In this document: piece by piece, positions 8,705 through 16,633 of the stretch
Layout: every line of letters starts with the position of its first letter
Position numbering within the stretch: the first letter of the stretch is position 1
Source of the DNA: an uncultured Erysipelotrichaceae bacterium
Lineage (GTDB): Bacteria > Bacillota_I > Bacilli_A > RFN20 > CAG-826
Length of the DNA stretch: 55,021 bases
Assembly (NCBI GenBank): GCA_902797855.1
Contig: CADBUI010000013.1
Location: forward strand, 1 to 55,021
Direction: 5' to 3'
Position numbers and translations under genes: made by a program
The notes under the pieces: model-generated
The model's input: only the letters and a program-made list of their open reading frames with translations
The model's database searches: none
Told to the model about the DNA's origin: nothing

Positions 8705-9805
8705 ATATTTAAGTTCCTTCGCGAGTTTTCTTAACGATTCATCTTTAAGAAAGTCATGGAATTCATCATAGGAATTAAACTGATAATCTTTTAAGTGATG
8801 ATATAACTTATTAATTATTTCATCGTTCTCGTTTTTAGCTTTTAGATAATCGTTTTCACTATATTTATAAATAACTTTTTCTTCATAAAGAGTTAAAACG
8901 TATCTTCTTAGCATCGCAAGTAGTGATGTTTCAATCCAATAATCATATCTATCTGCGTAGCAAGTATTTTCAAGCCCCTTAAGTTTTAGATAAAGAATAA
9001 AACCATCTCCAACATTATGGTAAATATCAATGAATGCGTAGTCATAATGAGGACAGTTATTAATGTAGTTAAAAGCATCCTCGTTAATGATATTAATCTT
9101 ATCCTTATATTCGAATTTATTAAGGAGATTATCTTTAAAGATTTTGATGACTTTAGGATCTTTTTCAATAATTGTTATCTTTTTAACTTCCTTCTTTAAA
9201 GAAATCATATAGGCGTAATAACCTAAACCAAGTCCAAAGACGACTACGTTTCCTTTTGCGTTATTAATCGCTTCTTTCATCGTATTAATTTCATGAGGAA
9301 TAATACTCATCCAAATTAAATCTTTTTCAATGATGGCAGGGTAGGAAAATTCTTTATCAAAAAATCCTAGTGGAGTGTGCTCACTAAAATAGGTCTCGTC
9401 AATAATTAATTCATCATAGACAAATCCTTCAAAAGGATAATATTTCTGCATATTTATGATCCAATCATTATCCTTAATCTCAGTATTTTTGATGAGGTTA
9501 TAATATGGATTATTTAGATACTCTTTTTGGTTGAGAAGTTCCATTTTCTCTATAAGAGAATTTGAATTAATTTCTATATATTCTAAATCATCTTCACTAA
9601 TATGAAGTTTCTTTAAAAATGCTTTATAAAATGCCTTTTCAATTGGGTATTTTTTAGATAATGCTTCAATATCGCTTTTAGATATATCAAGCGGGTGATT
9701 ATTTAAATATTCAATATATATTTCCGCGCTTGAAATATTGTTCTCTTTTGCATTGAGCAACAATCTAGCTTTATCAAAATCAGACTTTTTAAAATTTAGT
9801 ATCAT
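8702..9805 (-). CDS. SAM-dependent methyltransferase-like protein (spermidine-synthase-type fold)
   Basis: The 367-residue product has a helical N-terminal half without recognised motifs and a C-terminal Rossmann region. That region has a glycine-rich motif I (VVVFGLGLGYYAYM), an acidic motif (ITIIEKDPKV) and a post-motif DYAFIDIYHNVGDG, as in polyamine synthases and related class I SAM-binding proteins. Substrate and reaction are unknown; the N-terminal half is too divergent to call it SpeE. Its ATG overlaps the TGA stop of the upstream hydrolase (ATGA), so the two are co-translated. It could also be a nucleotide-binding protein that is no longer a methyltransferase. Confidence 0.7.
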   Translation of the reverse strand: MILNFKKSDFDKARLLLNAKENNISSAEIYIEYLNNHPLDISKSDIEALSKKYPIEKAFYKAFLKKLHISEDDLEYIEINSNSLIEKMELLNQKEYLNNPYYNLIKNTEIKDNDWIINMQKYYPFEGFVYDELIIDETYFSEHTPLGFFDKEFSYPAIIEKDLIWMSIIPHEINTMKEAINNAKGNVVVFGLGLGYYAYMISLKKEVKKITIIEKDPKVIKIFKDNLLNKFEYKDKINIINEDAFNYINNCPHYDYAFIDIYHNVGDGFILYLKLKGLENTCYADRYDYWIETSLLAMLRRYVLTLYEEKVIYKYSENDYLKAKNENDEIINKLYHHLKDYQFNSYDEFHDFLKDESLRKLAKELKY

Positions 9806-10755
9806 TTTATAAATTTATTAACAAAGTTATTCACCACTTGGGCGTATTCTTCACCTTTAATTTTAATTTGTTCACAATGATCGCAATCAGTGAATACATG
9901 GGTTTCTTTATAGATATTTGGGTTCACTAGTGAGGCGTTGATTTCAAGGTTTTTAAATGGGACCATGTTATCTTTATCCCCATGCATTAATAGAAGTGGA
10001 ACCTTGCAATCTTTTAAGGTGTTTTTAGTATCATTTCTGAAAGAAAAGTGGTGGAATACAAGTGCATAAACATTCCCACACCAAGCTGCAAACTTTGGTG
10101 ATTTAACATGGTTTTTTCCGCTTGTATAAATCATTTGAGAATATAAAGAAGAATATCCACAATCTTCGACCGCGCATTTAACATTTTGAGGCAGATTATT
10201 AAGCGTCATCATAACGATATGTGCACCCATAGATACTCCAAATAATAAAATTTGGTATTCTGGATTTCTTTTAATCATTAAATCCATCCATTGATATAAG
10301 TCTTTTGCTTCATTTTTACCCATGGATATTACTTTACCTTCACTTGTGTCGTGACAACGGTTATTAATCATAAGTAAGTTATAATCATTCTCGTATAAAA
10401 ACTGTGCTTGTTTAGATAGTGAATAATATCTTCCATGATATCCGTGGACTGTTATAGCGAGTTTATTAGAATTATTCTTTACAAAGAAACCTTTAAGTTT
10501 TAATCCATCAAAAGAGGTTATTGTTATCTCTTCAATATTATGAGAAAATAACCATTTTCTATCAGGTGCGTTCTTTGCTTTTCTTGGTTCGGTTTCTGCA
10601 AAATGCTCATCGCCTTTTCTTCTTCTGCAAGATGTTTCAAAAAAGATCTTTCCAAAGATGAAAACACTTATCCAAAATAACAATGTTATTACTCCAAAAG
10701 CACTTAATAGAATTACTACAAGCATATAAACATTATAATTATTGATTGCTACCAT
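9802..10755 (-). CDS. Membrane-anchored alpha/beta hydrolase
   Basis: The protein (317 residues) has one N-terminal membrane segment (about 10-35), a Cys-Arg-Arg-Arg stretch, and an alpha/beta hydrolase domain. The domain shows an HGYHGRYYS oxyanion-hole motif, a nucleophile elbow G-V-S-M-G, MHGDKDNMVP with the likely catalytic Asp, and TDCDHCEQ with the likely catalytic His. It resembles the YqkD/BAAT-like hydrolases of Firmicutes; the substrate is unknown. The gene ends in TGA, which overlaps the next ATG and shows that TGA is a stop in this genome. It is transcribed divergently from the DUF1624 gene. Confidence 0.85.
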   Translation of the reverse strand: MVAINNYNVYMLVVILLSAFGVITLLFWISVFIFGKIFFETSCRRRKGDEHFAETEPRKAKNAPDRKWLFSHNIEEITITSFDGLKLKGFFVKNNSNKLAITVHGYHGRYYSLSKQAQFLYENDYNLLMINNRCHDTSEGKVISMGKNEAKDLYQWMDLMIKRNPEYQILLFGVSMGAHIVMMTLNNLPQNVKCAVEDCGYSSLYSQMIYTSGKNHVKSPKFAAWCGNVYALVFHHFSFRNDTKNTLKDCKVPLLLMHGDKDNMVPFKNLEINASLVNPNIYKETHVFTDCDHCEQIKIKGEEYAQVVNNFVNKFIK

Positions 10756-10768
10756 ATAAAGAAAAAAT

Positions 10769-10810
10769 AAATGCTTATAAGAATGAATGCTTTATTTTAT
10801 AAAAAGCATT
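10769..10810. promoter_or_regulatory. Repeated AATGCTT motif in a divergent promoter region
   Basis: AATGCTT occurs at about 10770 and 10786 and inverted (AAGCATT) at 10804-10810. The last two form an inverted repeat with 8-base arms, AATGCTTT (10786-10793) and AAAGCATT (10803-10810). It lies between the hydrolase and DUF1624 genes and directly upstream of TATTAT (10814-10819), which ends only 6 bases before the DUF1624 ATG. It is a candidate operator. Confidence 0.4.
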
Positions 10811-10825
10811 TGATATTATAGACAC

Positions 10826-12169
10826 ATGGTTACTTCTCGCTTAAAAGAGGAACGCATTAATCTAAAAAAAGAAAAGCTCGATGAAAATATCGAGTTTTTA
10901 AGGTTGAAGTATCTAAAGAAACTTAACGCTGAATCTGCAAAATATAATGAGACTCATGAAGATGAAATCGATCAACAAGTCTACTATGCAGATAGAAATA
11001 AATATTACCAAGACTTATTAGAAAAGAAGGTCAACCAAAATAGGAAAAATCTTTCTAAATACGAAAAGAAACTTGATAAAAAAGAAGTTAACGGAATTAA
11101 AAAGAGCAAACGTATTTGGGAAATTGATTTTCTTAGAGGAATCATTATTTGGGGAATGGTTTGGGACCACTTAATGTATGATTTCACTAATTTTGGGTTA
11201 TTCAAACAACTCTTTAATTTTGGTCAATCTCCAATTGGAGAGTGGTTTGGTAGAGTAACTGGATACGATTTTGTTCTTGGTCAATATACCGGAACTGGAG
11301 TGGTTACTTGGGCGAGTAACTATTGGAATAGTGATTTTAGAGTTACGTTTAGACTACTTGGCGTTATCGTCTTAGTGGTGCTTTGTGGTATTTCCTCACA
11401 CCTTTCTAAAAATAATTTCAAGCGTGGTGGTCTTATCCTTGGTTTTGGTCTAGTAGTTACAGGTGCTCTTAATGGACTTGGATTCTTCCTAAAAAGTTCA
11501 CATCAAGCTGGATATGAAGAATATTTTATTCTTATCTCCACTTTAACTTGTTTAGGACTATGTATTATTATCTATAACTTTGTTAGATGGCTTTATTCAC
11601 TTATAGAACGATCTATCAAAAAAGGATGTAAGAGTAAAAACAAAAATTCTTATTGGAAATATTTTGCTTTAGGCTTTGCTTTCCTCGTATTTATTCCTTG
11701 GGGAATTATGAGAATGCATTATAGAGATTTATCTATTGATAACCTCCAATCTTTCTATTACGCCTTCAATAACCATCTTCCACAGTATTATAACTATGCT
11801 GATTGGGTGAACTTTAAAGGTGGAGATTTCTGGAAATATCTATTTGGTTTTGAAGGTTTTGGAGCGGATTGGCTTGGACTATTCCCATTCCTTGGATATA
11901 TCTTCCTTGGAGGATTTATCGGCGAAACAGTTTATAAACACAAAAAATCATTCATCTTCTATTTTTATCCAAGAGAAGTTAGAGAAAATCCAAATATGCT
12001 TGAAACCGAACCAGGTAAAGTTAATGCATTTATAAATAAATGGATTTCTCCAATTACCTATCCAGGACAACATACATTATTTGTCTATATCTTCCATCAA
12101 CCAATATTAATTGTTATCTTTGCGATTATTTTCTTAATCGGTGGAGCATCAATTTCGTTACCTTTCTAG
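10826..12169 (+). CDS. DUF1624/HGSNAT-like membrane acyltransferase with N-terminal coiled coil
   Basis: The 447-residue protein begins with about 95 highly charged residues likely to form a cytoplasmic coiled coil. Then comes the signature RIWEIDFLRGIIIWGMVWDH at about 96-115 and some seven or eight membrane segments to the C-terminus. The (E/D)xxRGxxxxxM..DH pattern marks the heparan-alpha-glucosaminide N-acetyltransferase catalytic family (DUF1624), which moves acyl groups across the membrane. The acceptor is unknown. It is followed after 9 bases by an acyl-CoA synthetase gene, which suggests a supply of activated acyl groups. The start ATG lies only 6 bases after a TATTAT box, so the mRNA may be leaderless. 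The coiled-coil extension is not usual for the family. Confidence 0.8.
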   Translation: MVTSRLKEERINLKKEKLDENIEFLRLKYLKKLNAESAKYNETHEDEIDQQVYYADRNKYYQDLLEKKVNQNRKNLSKYEKKLDKKEVNGIKKSKRIWEIDFLRGIIIWGMVWDHLMYDFTNFGLFKQLFNFGQSPIGEWFGRVTGYDFVLGQYTGTGVVTWASNYWNSDFRVTFRLLGVIVLVVLCGISSHLSKNNFKRGGLILGFGLVVTGALNGLGFFLKSSHQAGYEEYFILISTLTCLGLCIIIYNFVRWLYSLIERSIKKGCKSKNKNSYWKYFALGFAFLVFIPWGIMRMHYRDLSIDNLQSFYYAFNNHLPQYYNYADWVNFKGGDFWKYLFGFEGFGADWLGLFPFLGYIFLGGFIGETVYKHKKSFIFYFYPREVRENPNMLETEPGKVNAFINKWISPITYPGQHTLFVYIFHQPILIVIFAIIFLIGGASISLPF

Positions 12170-12178
12170 GAGATAAAT

Positions 12179-13801
12179 ATGGAAAAACATATTTGTGAAA
12201 AACGTCAATCGATGTATATGGCCGTTAAATCAAGTGCGGAATTTTATCCAAATAACGTTGCACTTAGATATATGTTCCGTTCTTTTTCATATAAGCACCT
12301 ACTTAAAAGAATCAACCAATTCGCGTTTGAACTTAAAGAAATAGGTGTTAAAAAAGATGAACCAGTCACCGTTTGTTTACCAAACATTCCTGACGCAGTT
12401 TATCTTTTCTATGCGATTAACCAAATTGGGGCGATTGCTAATGTTGTTCATCCATTATTTACCTATGAACAAATGAGAGATAATTTAGCACTTACTAAAT
12501 CCAAATATCTCTTTTGCTTAGATTCTAAGTTTAAAGATTTTAAACCTTTAATCGATGATGGTATCTGTGTCCATGCTTGCTCTCCTGCAAGTGAATTACG
12601 TTTATTAAAACGTATCGGATATAGATTTCTCACTAGAAAGAAAATTGAAAAGATACCTCAAGAATATAAGATGAGAGGTTTTTATAACGCGCCTATTTTA
12701 AAGGAATTTGATGATAGATATGAAAATGATGCGATTTATCTACATAGCGGTGGAACTTCAGGAAAACCTAAAGTAATTGCTTTATCTAGTTTTGCCGTTA
12801 ATGCTTTGGTCGCTCAAGGACCTTGGATTGCTAATAGAGACAATCTTGATAAATTATCGATGCTTGCAGTTCTTCCAATGTTCCATGGTTTTGGTTTAGG
12901 TATTGGAATTCATATCATGCTTAGCGATGGTGGATGCGATGTCTTGATGCCTAAATTTTCACCAGATGACACTATTAAATATATAAATCGTGGTGAACTA
13001 AATATGCTTATTGGAGTGCCAGTATTATTTGAGGCACTTGTTAATAAACCTAAGTTTAAAGGTCCAGGACTTAAAAATGTCATCATTGCTTGGGTTGGTG
13101 GAGACTTTATTCCATCATCTCTTCTTGATAAATTTAATCGAAAAATGATTATCGCTGGTAGCGATGGTAGACTTCGTCCAGGATATGGCTTAACTGAAAC
13201 AGTTAATGTTTGCTGCGTTAACTCAGTTTCACATTTTAAAGAAGGCACCGTAGGCACTAATCTACCAAACGTTAAATTTAAAGTAGTGGATCCAGAAACC
13301 TTAAAAGAAAAGAAAATTAATGAAGACGGTGAACTTCTTGTCGGTGGAGAAACACTTATGAATGGTTATCGCTTTAGTGAAGATCCAAAGGCAAATGAAA
13401 AAGTATTTGTTAATATTGATGGAGAAAAATATGTTCGCACTGGAGACTTTGTCTCTCTTGATAGTGATGGCTTCCTTTCATTTAAATCTAGACTAAAAAG
13501 ACTTATCAAAGTGAATGGAATTCCTGTCTTCCCTTCTGAAATTGAACAAGCTACTGCTTCTTTACCTTATGTTTGGGAATGCGCCGCTATTGGAGTAGAC
13601 GACACTAAACGTGGACATATCATTAAATTATTCGTAGTACTTAACCATAAAATGGATATATCAGAAGAAACAGCTAGAAAAGAAATATCCGATAAAATCG
13701 TTGCATCTCAAGGGGTGTACGCTAAACCTAAAGAAATCATTTTTATCGATAAAATGCCACATACAATAGTTGGTAAAGTCGATTTCAAACAATTACAATA
13801 G
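12179..13801 (+). CDS. AMP-forming acyl-CoA synthetase (FadD-like)
   Basis: This 540-residue ANL-superfamily ligase activates a carboxylic acid to an acyl adenylate and then usually to an acyl-CoA. The nucleotide loop HSGGTSGKPK is at about 190-200. A8-type motifs follow: GYGLTET near residue 340, YVRTGDF, and FKSRLKRLIKVNGIPVFPSEIE near 440-460. The C-terminal lysine motif VGKVDF is also present. AGGAGA stands just before the ATG. Chain length cannot be told; the long-chain FadD-like layout fits best. It lies between a membrane acyltransferase and a rubredoxin-like gene in one operon. Confidence 0.9.
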   Translation: MEKHICEKRQSMYMAVKSSAEFYPNNVALRYMFRSFSYKHLLKRINQFAFELKEIGVKKDEPVTVCLPNIPDAVYLFYAINQIGAIANVVHPLFTYEQMRDNLALTKSKYLFCLDSKFKDFKPLIDDGICVHACSPASELRLLKRIGYRFLTRKKIEKIPQEYKMRGFYNAPILKEFDDRYENDAIYLHSGGTSGKPKVIALSSFAVNALVAQGPWIANRDNLDKLSMLAVLPMFHGFGLGIGIHIMLSDGGCDVLMPKFSPDDTIKYINRGELNMLIGVPVLFEALVNKPKFKGPGLKNVIIAWVGGDFIPSSLLDKFNRKMIIAGSDGRLRPGYGLTETVNVCCVNSVSHFKEGTVGTNLPNVKFKVVDPETLKEKKINEDGELLVGGETLMNGYRFSEDPKANEKVFVNIDGEKYVRTGDFVSLDSDGFLSFKSRLKRLIKVNGIPVFPSEIEQATASLPYVWECAAIGVDDTKRGHIIKLFVVLNHKMDISEETARKEISDKIVASQGVYAKPKEIIFIDKMPHTIVGKVDFKQLQ

Positions 13802-13817
13802 TATTGGAGGGCTAAAA

Positions 13818-13970
13818 ATGAAAGAAGACGGACGCAAATATCGTTGCAAAATTTGTGGGCAAGTAATTAAGCCTGCTCCAGATGGATCATGTCCACTTTG
13901 TGGCGCACCAAAAAGCATGCTATCTCAAATTAGAGATGCTGATGATGACGATAACGATTTAAAGAAATAA
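13818..13970 (+). CDS. Rubredoxin-like zinc ribbon protein
   Basis: The 50-residue protein has two knuckles, C10-K-I-C13-G and C25-P-L-C28-G, in the spacing of the rubredoxin-like domain at the end of rubrerythrins. It should bind iron or zinc. An Asp-rich tail follows (DADDDDND). I take the ATG at 13818 because TGGAGGG lies about 8 bases upstream; the longer in-frame extension overlaps the synthetase gene and has no such signal. It sits one base before the amidohydrolase gene. An electron-transfer or structural role is open. Confidence 0.85.
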   Translation: MKEDGRKYRCKICGQVIKPAPDGSCPLCGAPKSMLSQIRDADDDDNDLKK

Positions 13971-13971
13971 T

Positions 13972-15228
13972 ATGACGATACTATTTAAGAATGCTAAAAT
14001 TCTCACTTTTAGTGACGATAAAATCATTAATGGGGAATTACTCGTTAAAGATAATTTAATCGCCTATATTGGTCCTAAATGCACTATAAAAGCCGATAAG
14101 ATAATAGATTGTGAAGGTAACTTACTGATGCCTGGGTTTAAAAACGCCCACGCACATACAGCGATGATCTTTGCAAGAAGCGCATCAGATGACCTCCCAC
14201 TTCATGATTGGTTATATGATTGTATTTTCCCAATGGAAGAAAAATTCATTGAAGGAGATATCTATCACCTCACCAAAGTTGGAATTTTAGAATATCTTAG
14301 TGGTGGAATTACATCTGCGTTTGATATGTATTTTAATCCACCAGAAATTGTTAAAGCTTGTGAGGAGATGGGCTTTAGAGAAGTCATTCTTGCAACTAGT
14401 TTAAAAGAACCTGTTTCTTTAGTAAAAGAAAGATATATCAATTGGAATAAGAAAGGCTCATTAATCTCATATAACCTTGGTATTCATGCGGAGTACACAA
14501 CTCCACTAGAAAGAATGAAAGATATTTCGAAACTCGCTAATGAATTACACGCTCCAGTTTTCCTCCATATTGGTGAAACAAAAGATGAAGTTCAAGGCTG
14601 TGTGGATAGATATGGAGTCACCCCTTTAAAATTACTAGATTCACTAGGAATGTTTAATTACGGTGGAGGTGGATTCCATTGTAATTATCTAAGCGATGAA
14701 GAAATTACTATTGCTAAAAAACGTAACTTTAACATAGTTACTTGTCCAGCTAGTAATCTAAAACTCGCTAGTGGAATTGCTCCAATTTATAAATATCAAA
14801 AAGCAGGGCTTAATATCGCTATCGGCACTGATGGTGCAGCGAGCAATAACTCCTTAGATATGTTTAAAGAGATGTATCTTGTCTCTACCTTACAAAAACT
14901 CACTAATAACGATGCATCTATTATGGATGGCTATGATGTCTTAAAGATGGCGGTGGTTGGAAGCGCAAAAGCCATGGGATTAGATAACTGTGATACATTA
15001 AGCGAAGGTAAATACGCTGATATCATTATGATTGATTTATCTAACCCAGCAATGCAACCTCTTAATAACATTAAGAAGAATATTGTTTATGCTGGCAGTA
15101 AAGACATCGTTAAGATGACGATGATAAATGGAAAAATATTATATTTTGATCATAAATTCTTAATTGATGAAGATATAAATCAAATCTATAAAAAGGCTCA
15201 GGAAATTACTGATCGACTTAAAGGATAG
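13972..15228 (+). CDS. Amidohydrolase, MtaD/TRZ-ATZ type (adenosine-derivative or related deaminase)
   Basis: The 418-residue metal-dependent hydrolase carries PGFKNAHAHT (metal ligands near residues 59 and 61), LHIGET, GGGGFHCNYLSD (His), and GTDGAASNNSLDMF (Asp). This is the pattern of 5-methylthioadenosine/S-adenosylhomocysteine deaminases and chlorohydrolase-like enzymes. Deamination of a purine or thio-purine nucleoside is the likely reaction, but members of this group differ in substrate. It follows the rubredoxin-like gene by one base and ends the 10826-15228 operon at a strong terminator. No upstream SAM-cycle gene is present to fix the pathway. Confidence 0.88.
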   Translation: MTILFKNAKILTFSDDKIINGELLVKDNLIAYIGPKCTIKADKIIDCEGNLLMPGFKNAHAHTAMIFARSASDDLPLHDWLYDCIFPMEEKFIEGDIYHLTKVGILEYLSGGITSAFDMYFNPPEIVKACEEMGFREVILATSLKEPVSLVKERYINWNKKGSLISYNLGIHAEYTTPLERMKDISKLANELHAPVFLHIGETKDEVQGCVDRYGVTPLKLLDSLGMFNYGGGGFHCNYLSDEEITIAKKRNFNIVTCPASNLKLASGIAPIYKYQKAGLNIAIGTDGAASNNSLDMFKEMYLVSTLQKLTNNDASIMDGYDVLKMAVVGSAKAMGLDNCDTLSEGKYADIIMIDLSNPAMQPLNNIKKNIVYAGSKDIVKMTMINGKILYFDHKFLIDEDINQIYKKAQEITDRLKG

Positions 15229-15231
15229 ATT

Positions 15232-15261
15232 AAAGGCGGAAATTATTCCGCCTTTATTTTT
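15232..15261. terminator. Terminator between convergent genes
   Basis: AAAGGCGGA (15232-15240) pairs perfectly with TCCGCCTTT (15247-15255) around AATTAT, with T-rich sequence after it. Confidence 0.9.
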
Positions 15262-15267
15262 ATTAGA

Positions 15268-16389
15268 TTAGAAGGTATGCGTTACTTGTGGTAAAGCATA
15301 ATCTAAGAATGCACTTAATAGTGGAGAATGATATCTTTCCGCGCATTCATTTTTCCAAATGTAATAGGTATTTGAACCATAAGTCATCGTGTAATAATCA
15401 GTTTCTGGAATAATCATTCCTTCAAGGACTTTAGTCTCGACATTATTAATGTATTGAAGATTTCCTTTACGAGCTTCACTATAGAAGGATTCTTTTATCT
15501 TTACTTGTCCACCTTCATTTGACAATGAATCGTTAAAGTAGACACTACTAGAAAGGATACTAGAAGCATAGCTCACTCCATTTCCCTTAATAAGTTGGAA
15601 AGTTGGCACTACTCCAGTGGTATAACCAAATTGTTCGTTATTTACACTTGCTAGACCATAATCATTTTTAAACGTTTGCCATTTAGCAGCGCTTTCTGGA
15701 GTAAGATGACCCTCCTCATCATATTCTCTAATTCCGATTGTTTCACAATCGAGAATATATAGTTTATTTGCTTCACGATGAGAAACTGTGTATTCTCTTA
15801 AGAAATCAATTTCAACAGATTGACAATCTGGGCAATTACTTCTAGCGAAATAAATGACAGCTTCTTTTCCGCTTTGATAAATGGATGTAAGTTGATCTAG
15901 GGAAACAAAATACATCGTTGGTTTAGAAATTAAACTTTCAAGATATTCTTTAAAGGCGCTAGGTTGTTTAAACATTGGATTACTTGAAGAATAAACAGAT
16001 TGGGTTTTTAGTTCGCCTTTAGAGAAAAGGGCGAATGTTTCCATTTCTTTTCTTATATCAAGTCCAAATGTATTAAGTTGGTTATTAGAAGCATCAAAGA
16101 AGGAATTATATGAAATTTCATAAATAATAACATGGTTATCTTTAATGTAGTCATTAAGAATAGCTTTGAAATCTTGCCAGCACATACATCCAGCATGTCC
16201 TGGAGAGACAACCGCAATAAAAGATTCTTTACTATCTACTTTACTAGCGAGTTCAGGTTGAGTGATGGTGGTAATCTCATTTTGAGCGTAACTACCATAA
16301 TGTAAATCTACTTTTTGGTCACTAGCAGGACATCCTGAAAGAAGAGGAGCGAACAATATTGGAAGTAGTAATAGTTTTACAAATTTCAT
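15268..16389 (-). CDS. Lipoprotein with two thioredoxin-like regions
   Basis: The 373-residue protein has a lipobox, LLSGC, with Cys20 the likely lipidation site, so it is anchored outside the membrane. Residues about 55-110 look like a thioredoxin-type fold but with C68-M-C70 (GHAGCMCW) instead of CxxC. A second region has C186-P-D-C189 in a thioredoxin context (VIYFARSNCPDCQSVEIDF). Thiol-disulfide exchange or redox sensing on the cell surface is plausible. GGAAGGCGATT precedes the ATG. It is divergent from potA. No partner such as CcdA or DsbD is seen nearby. Confidence 0.78.
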   Translation of the reverse strand: MKFVKLLLLPILFAPLLSGCPASDQKVDLHYGSYAQNEITTITQPELASKVDSKESFIAVVSPGHAGCMCWQDFKAILNDYIKDNHVIIYEISYNSFFDASNNQLNTFGLDIRKEMETFALFSKGELKTQSVYSSSNPMFKQPSAFKEYLESLISKPTMYFVSLDQLTSIYQSGKEAVIYFARSNCPDCQSVEIDFLREYTVSHREANKLYILDCETIGIREYDEEGHLTPESAAKWQTFKNDYGLASVNNEQFGYTTGVVPTFQLIKGNGVSYASSILSSSVYFNDSLSNEGGQVKIKESFYSEARKGNLQYINNVETKVLEGMIIPETDYYTMTYGSNTYYIWKNECAERYHSPLLSAFLDYALPQVTHTF

Positions 16390-16442
16390 AATCGCCTTCC
16401 TTTTTTATTTTTATTATTATATGCGTATATAAGAAAGTTCGC

Positions 16443-16519
16443 AAAAAGATATCAAAAAATAATGCAAAAAAGCCAATGAAAAATCATCCAAAAAATCTTT
16501 CAAAAAAATTATTGAAAAA
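16443..16519. promoter_or_regulatory. Seven regularly spaced A-tracts upstream of potA (likely curved DNA)
   Basis: Runs of five to seven A occupy 16443-16447, 16454-16459, 16466-16471, 16479-16483, 16490-16495, 16502-16508 and 16515-16519. Their centres are 11.5 to 12.5 bases apart. They end just before T-rich promoter-like sequence (TTGTTT at 16525, TATAGT and TATATT at 16543-16556). Phased A-tracts bend DNA; a 12-base period is longer than one helical turn, so the curve would be writhed. Confidence 0.65.
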
Positions 16520-16633
16520 TTTTCTTGTTTTTTGTGAGTTAATATAGTTATATATTCATTGTCTAAATTTTGTTTAGAAGAATTCACACGATTTAATTCG
16601 TATTTAATACTGTTAGTTATGGAGGAAACCAAT

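Noticed and set aside
9802-9804. Possible alternative genetic code (TGA as Trp, as in Mollicutes)
   Set aside because: The hydrolase gene ends at TGA in a classic ATGA overlap with the next gene, and all Trp seen are TGG.
16559-16633. Longer potA start
   Set aside because: It would add 25 residues with no family match and skip the GGAGG site just before the ATG at 16634.
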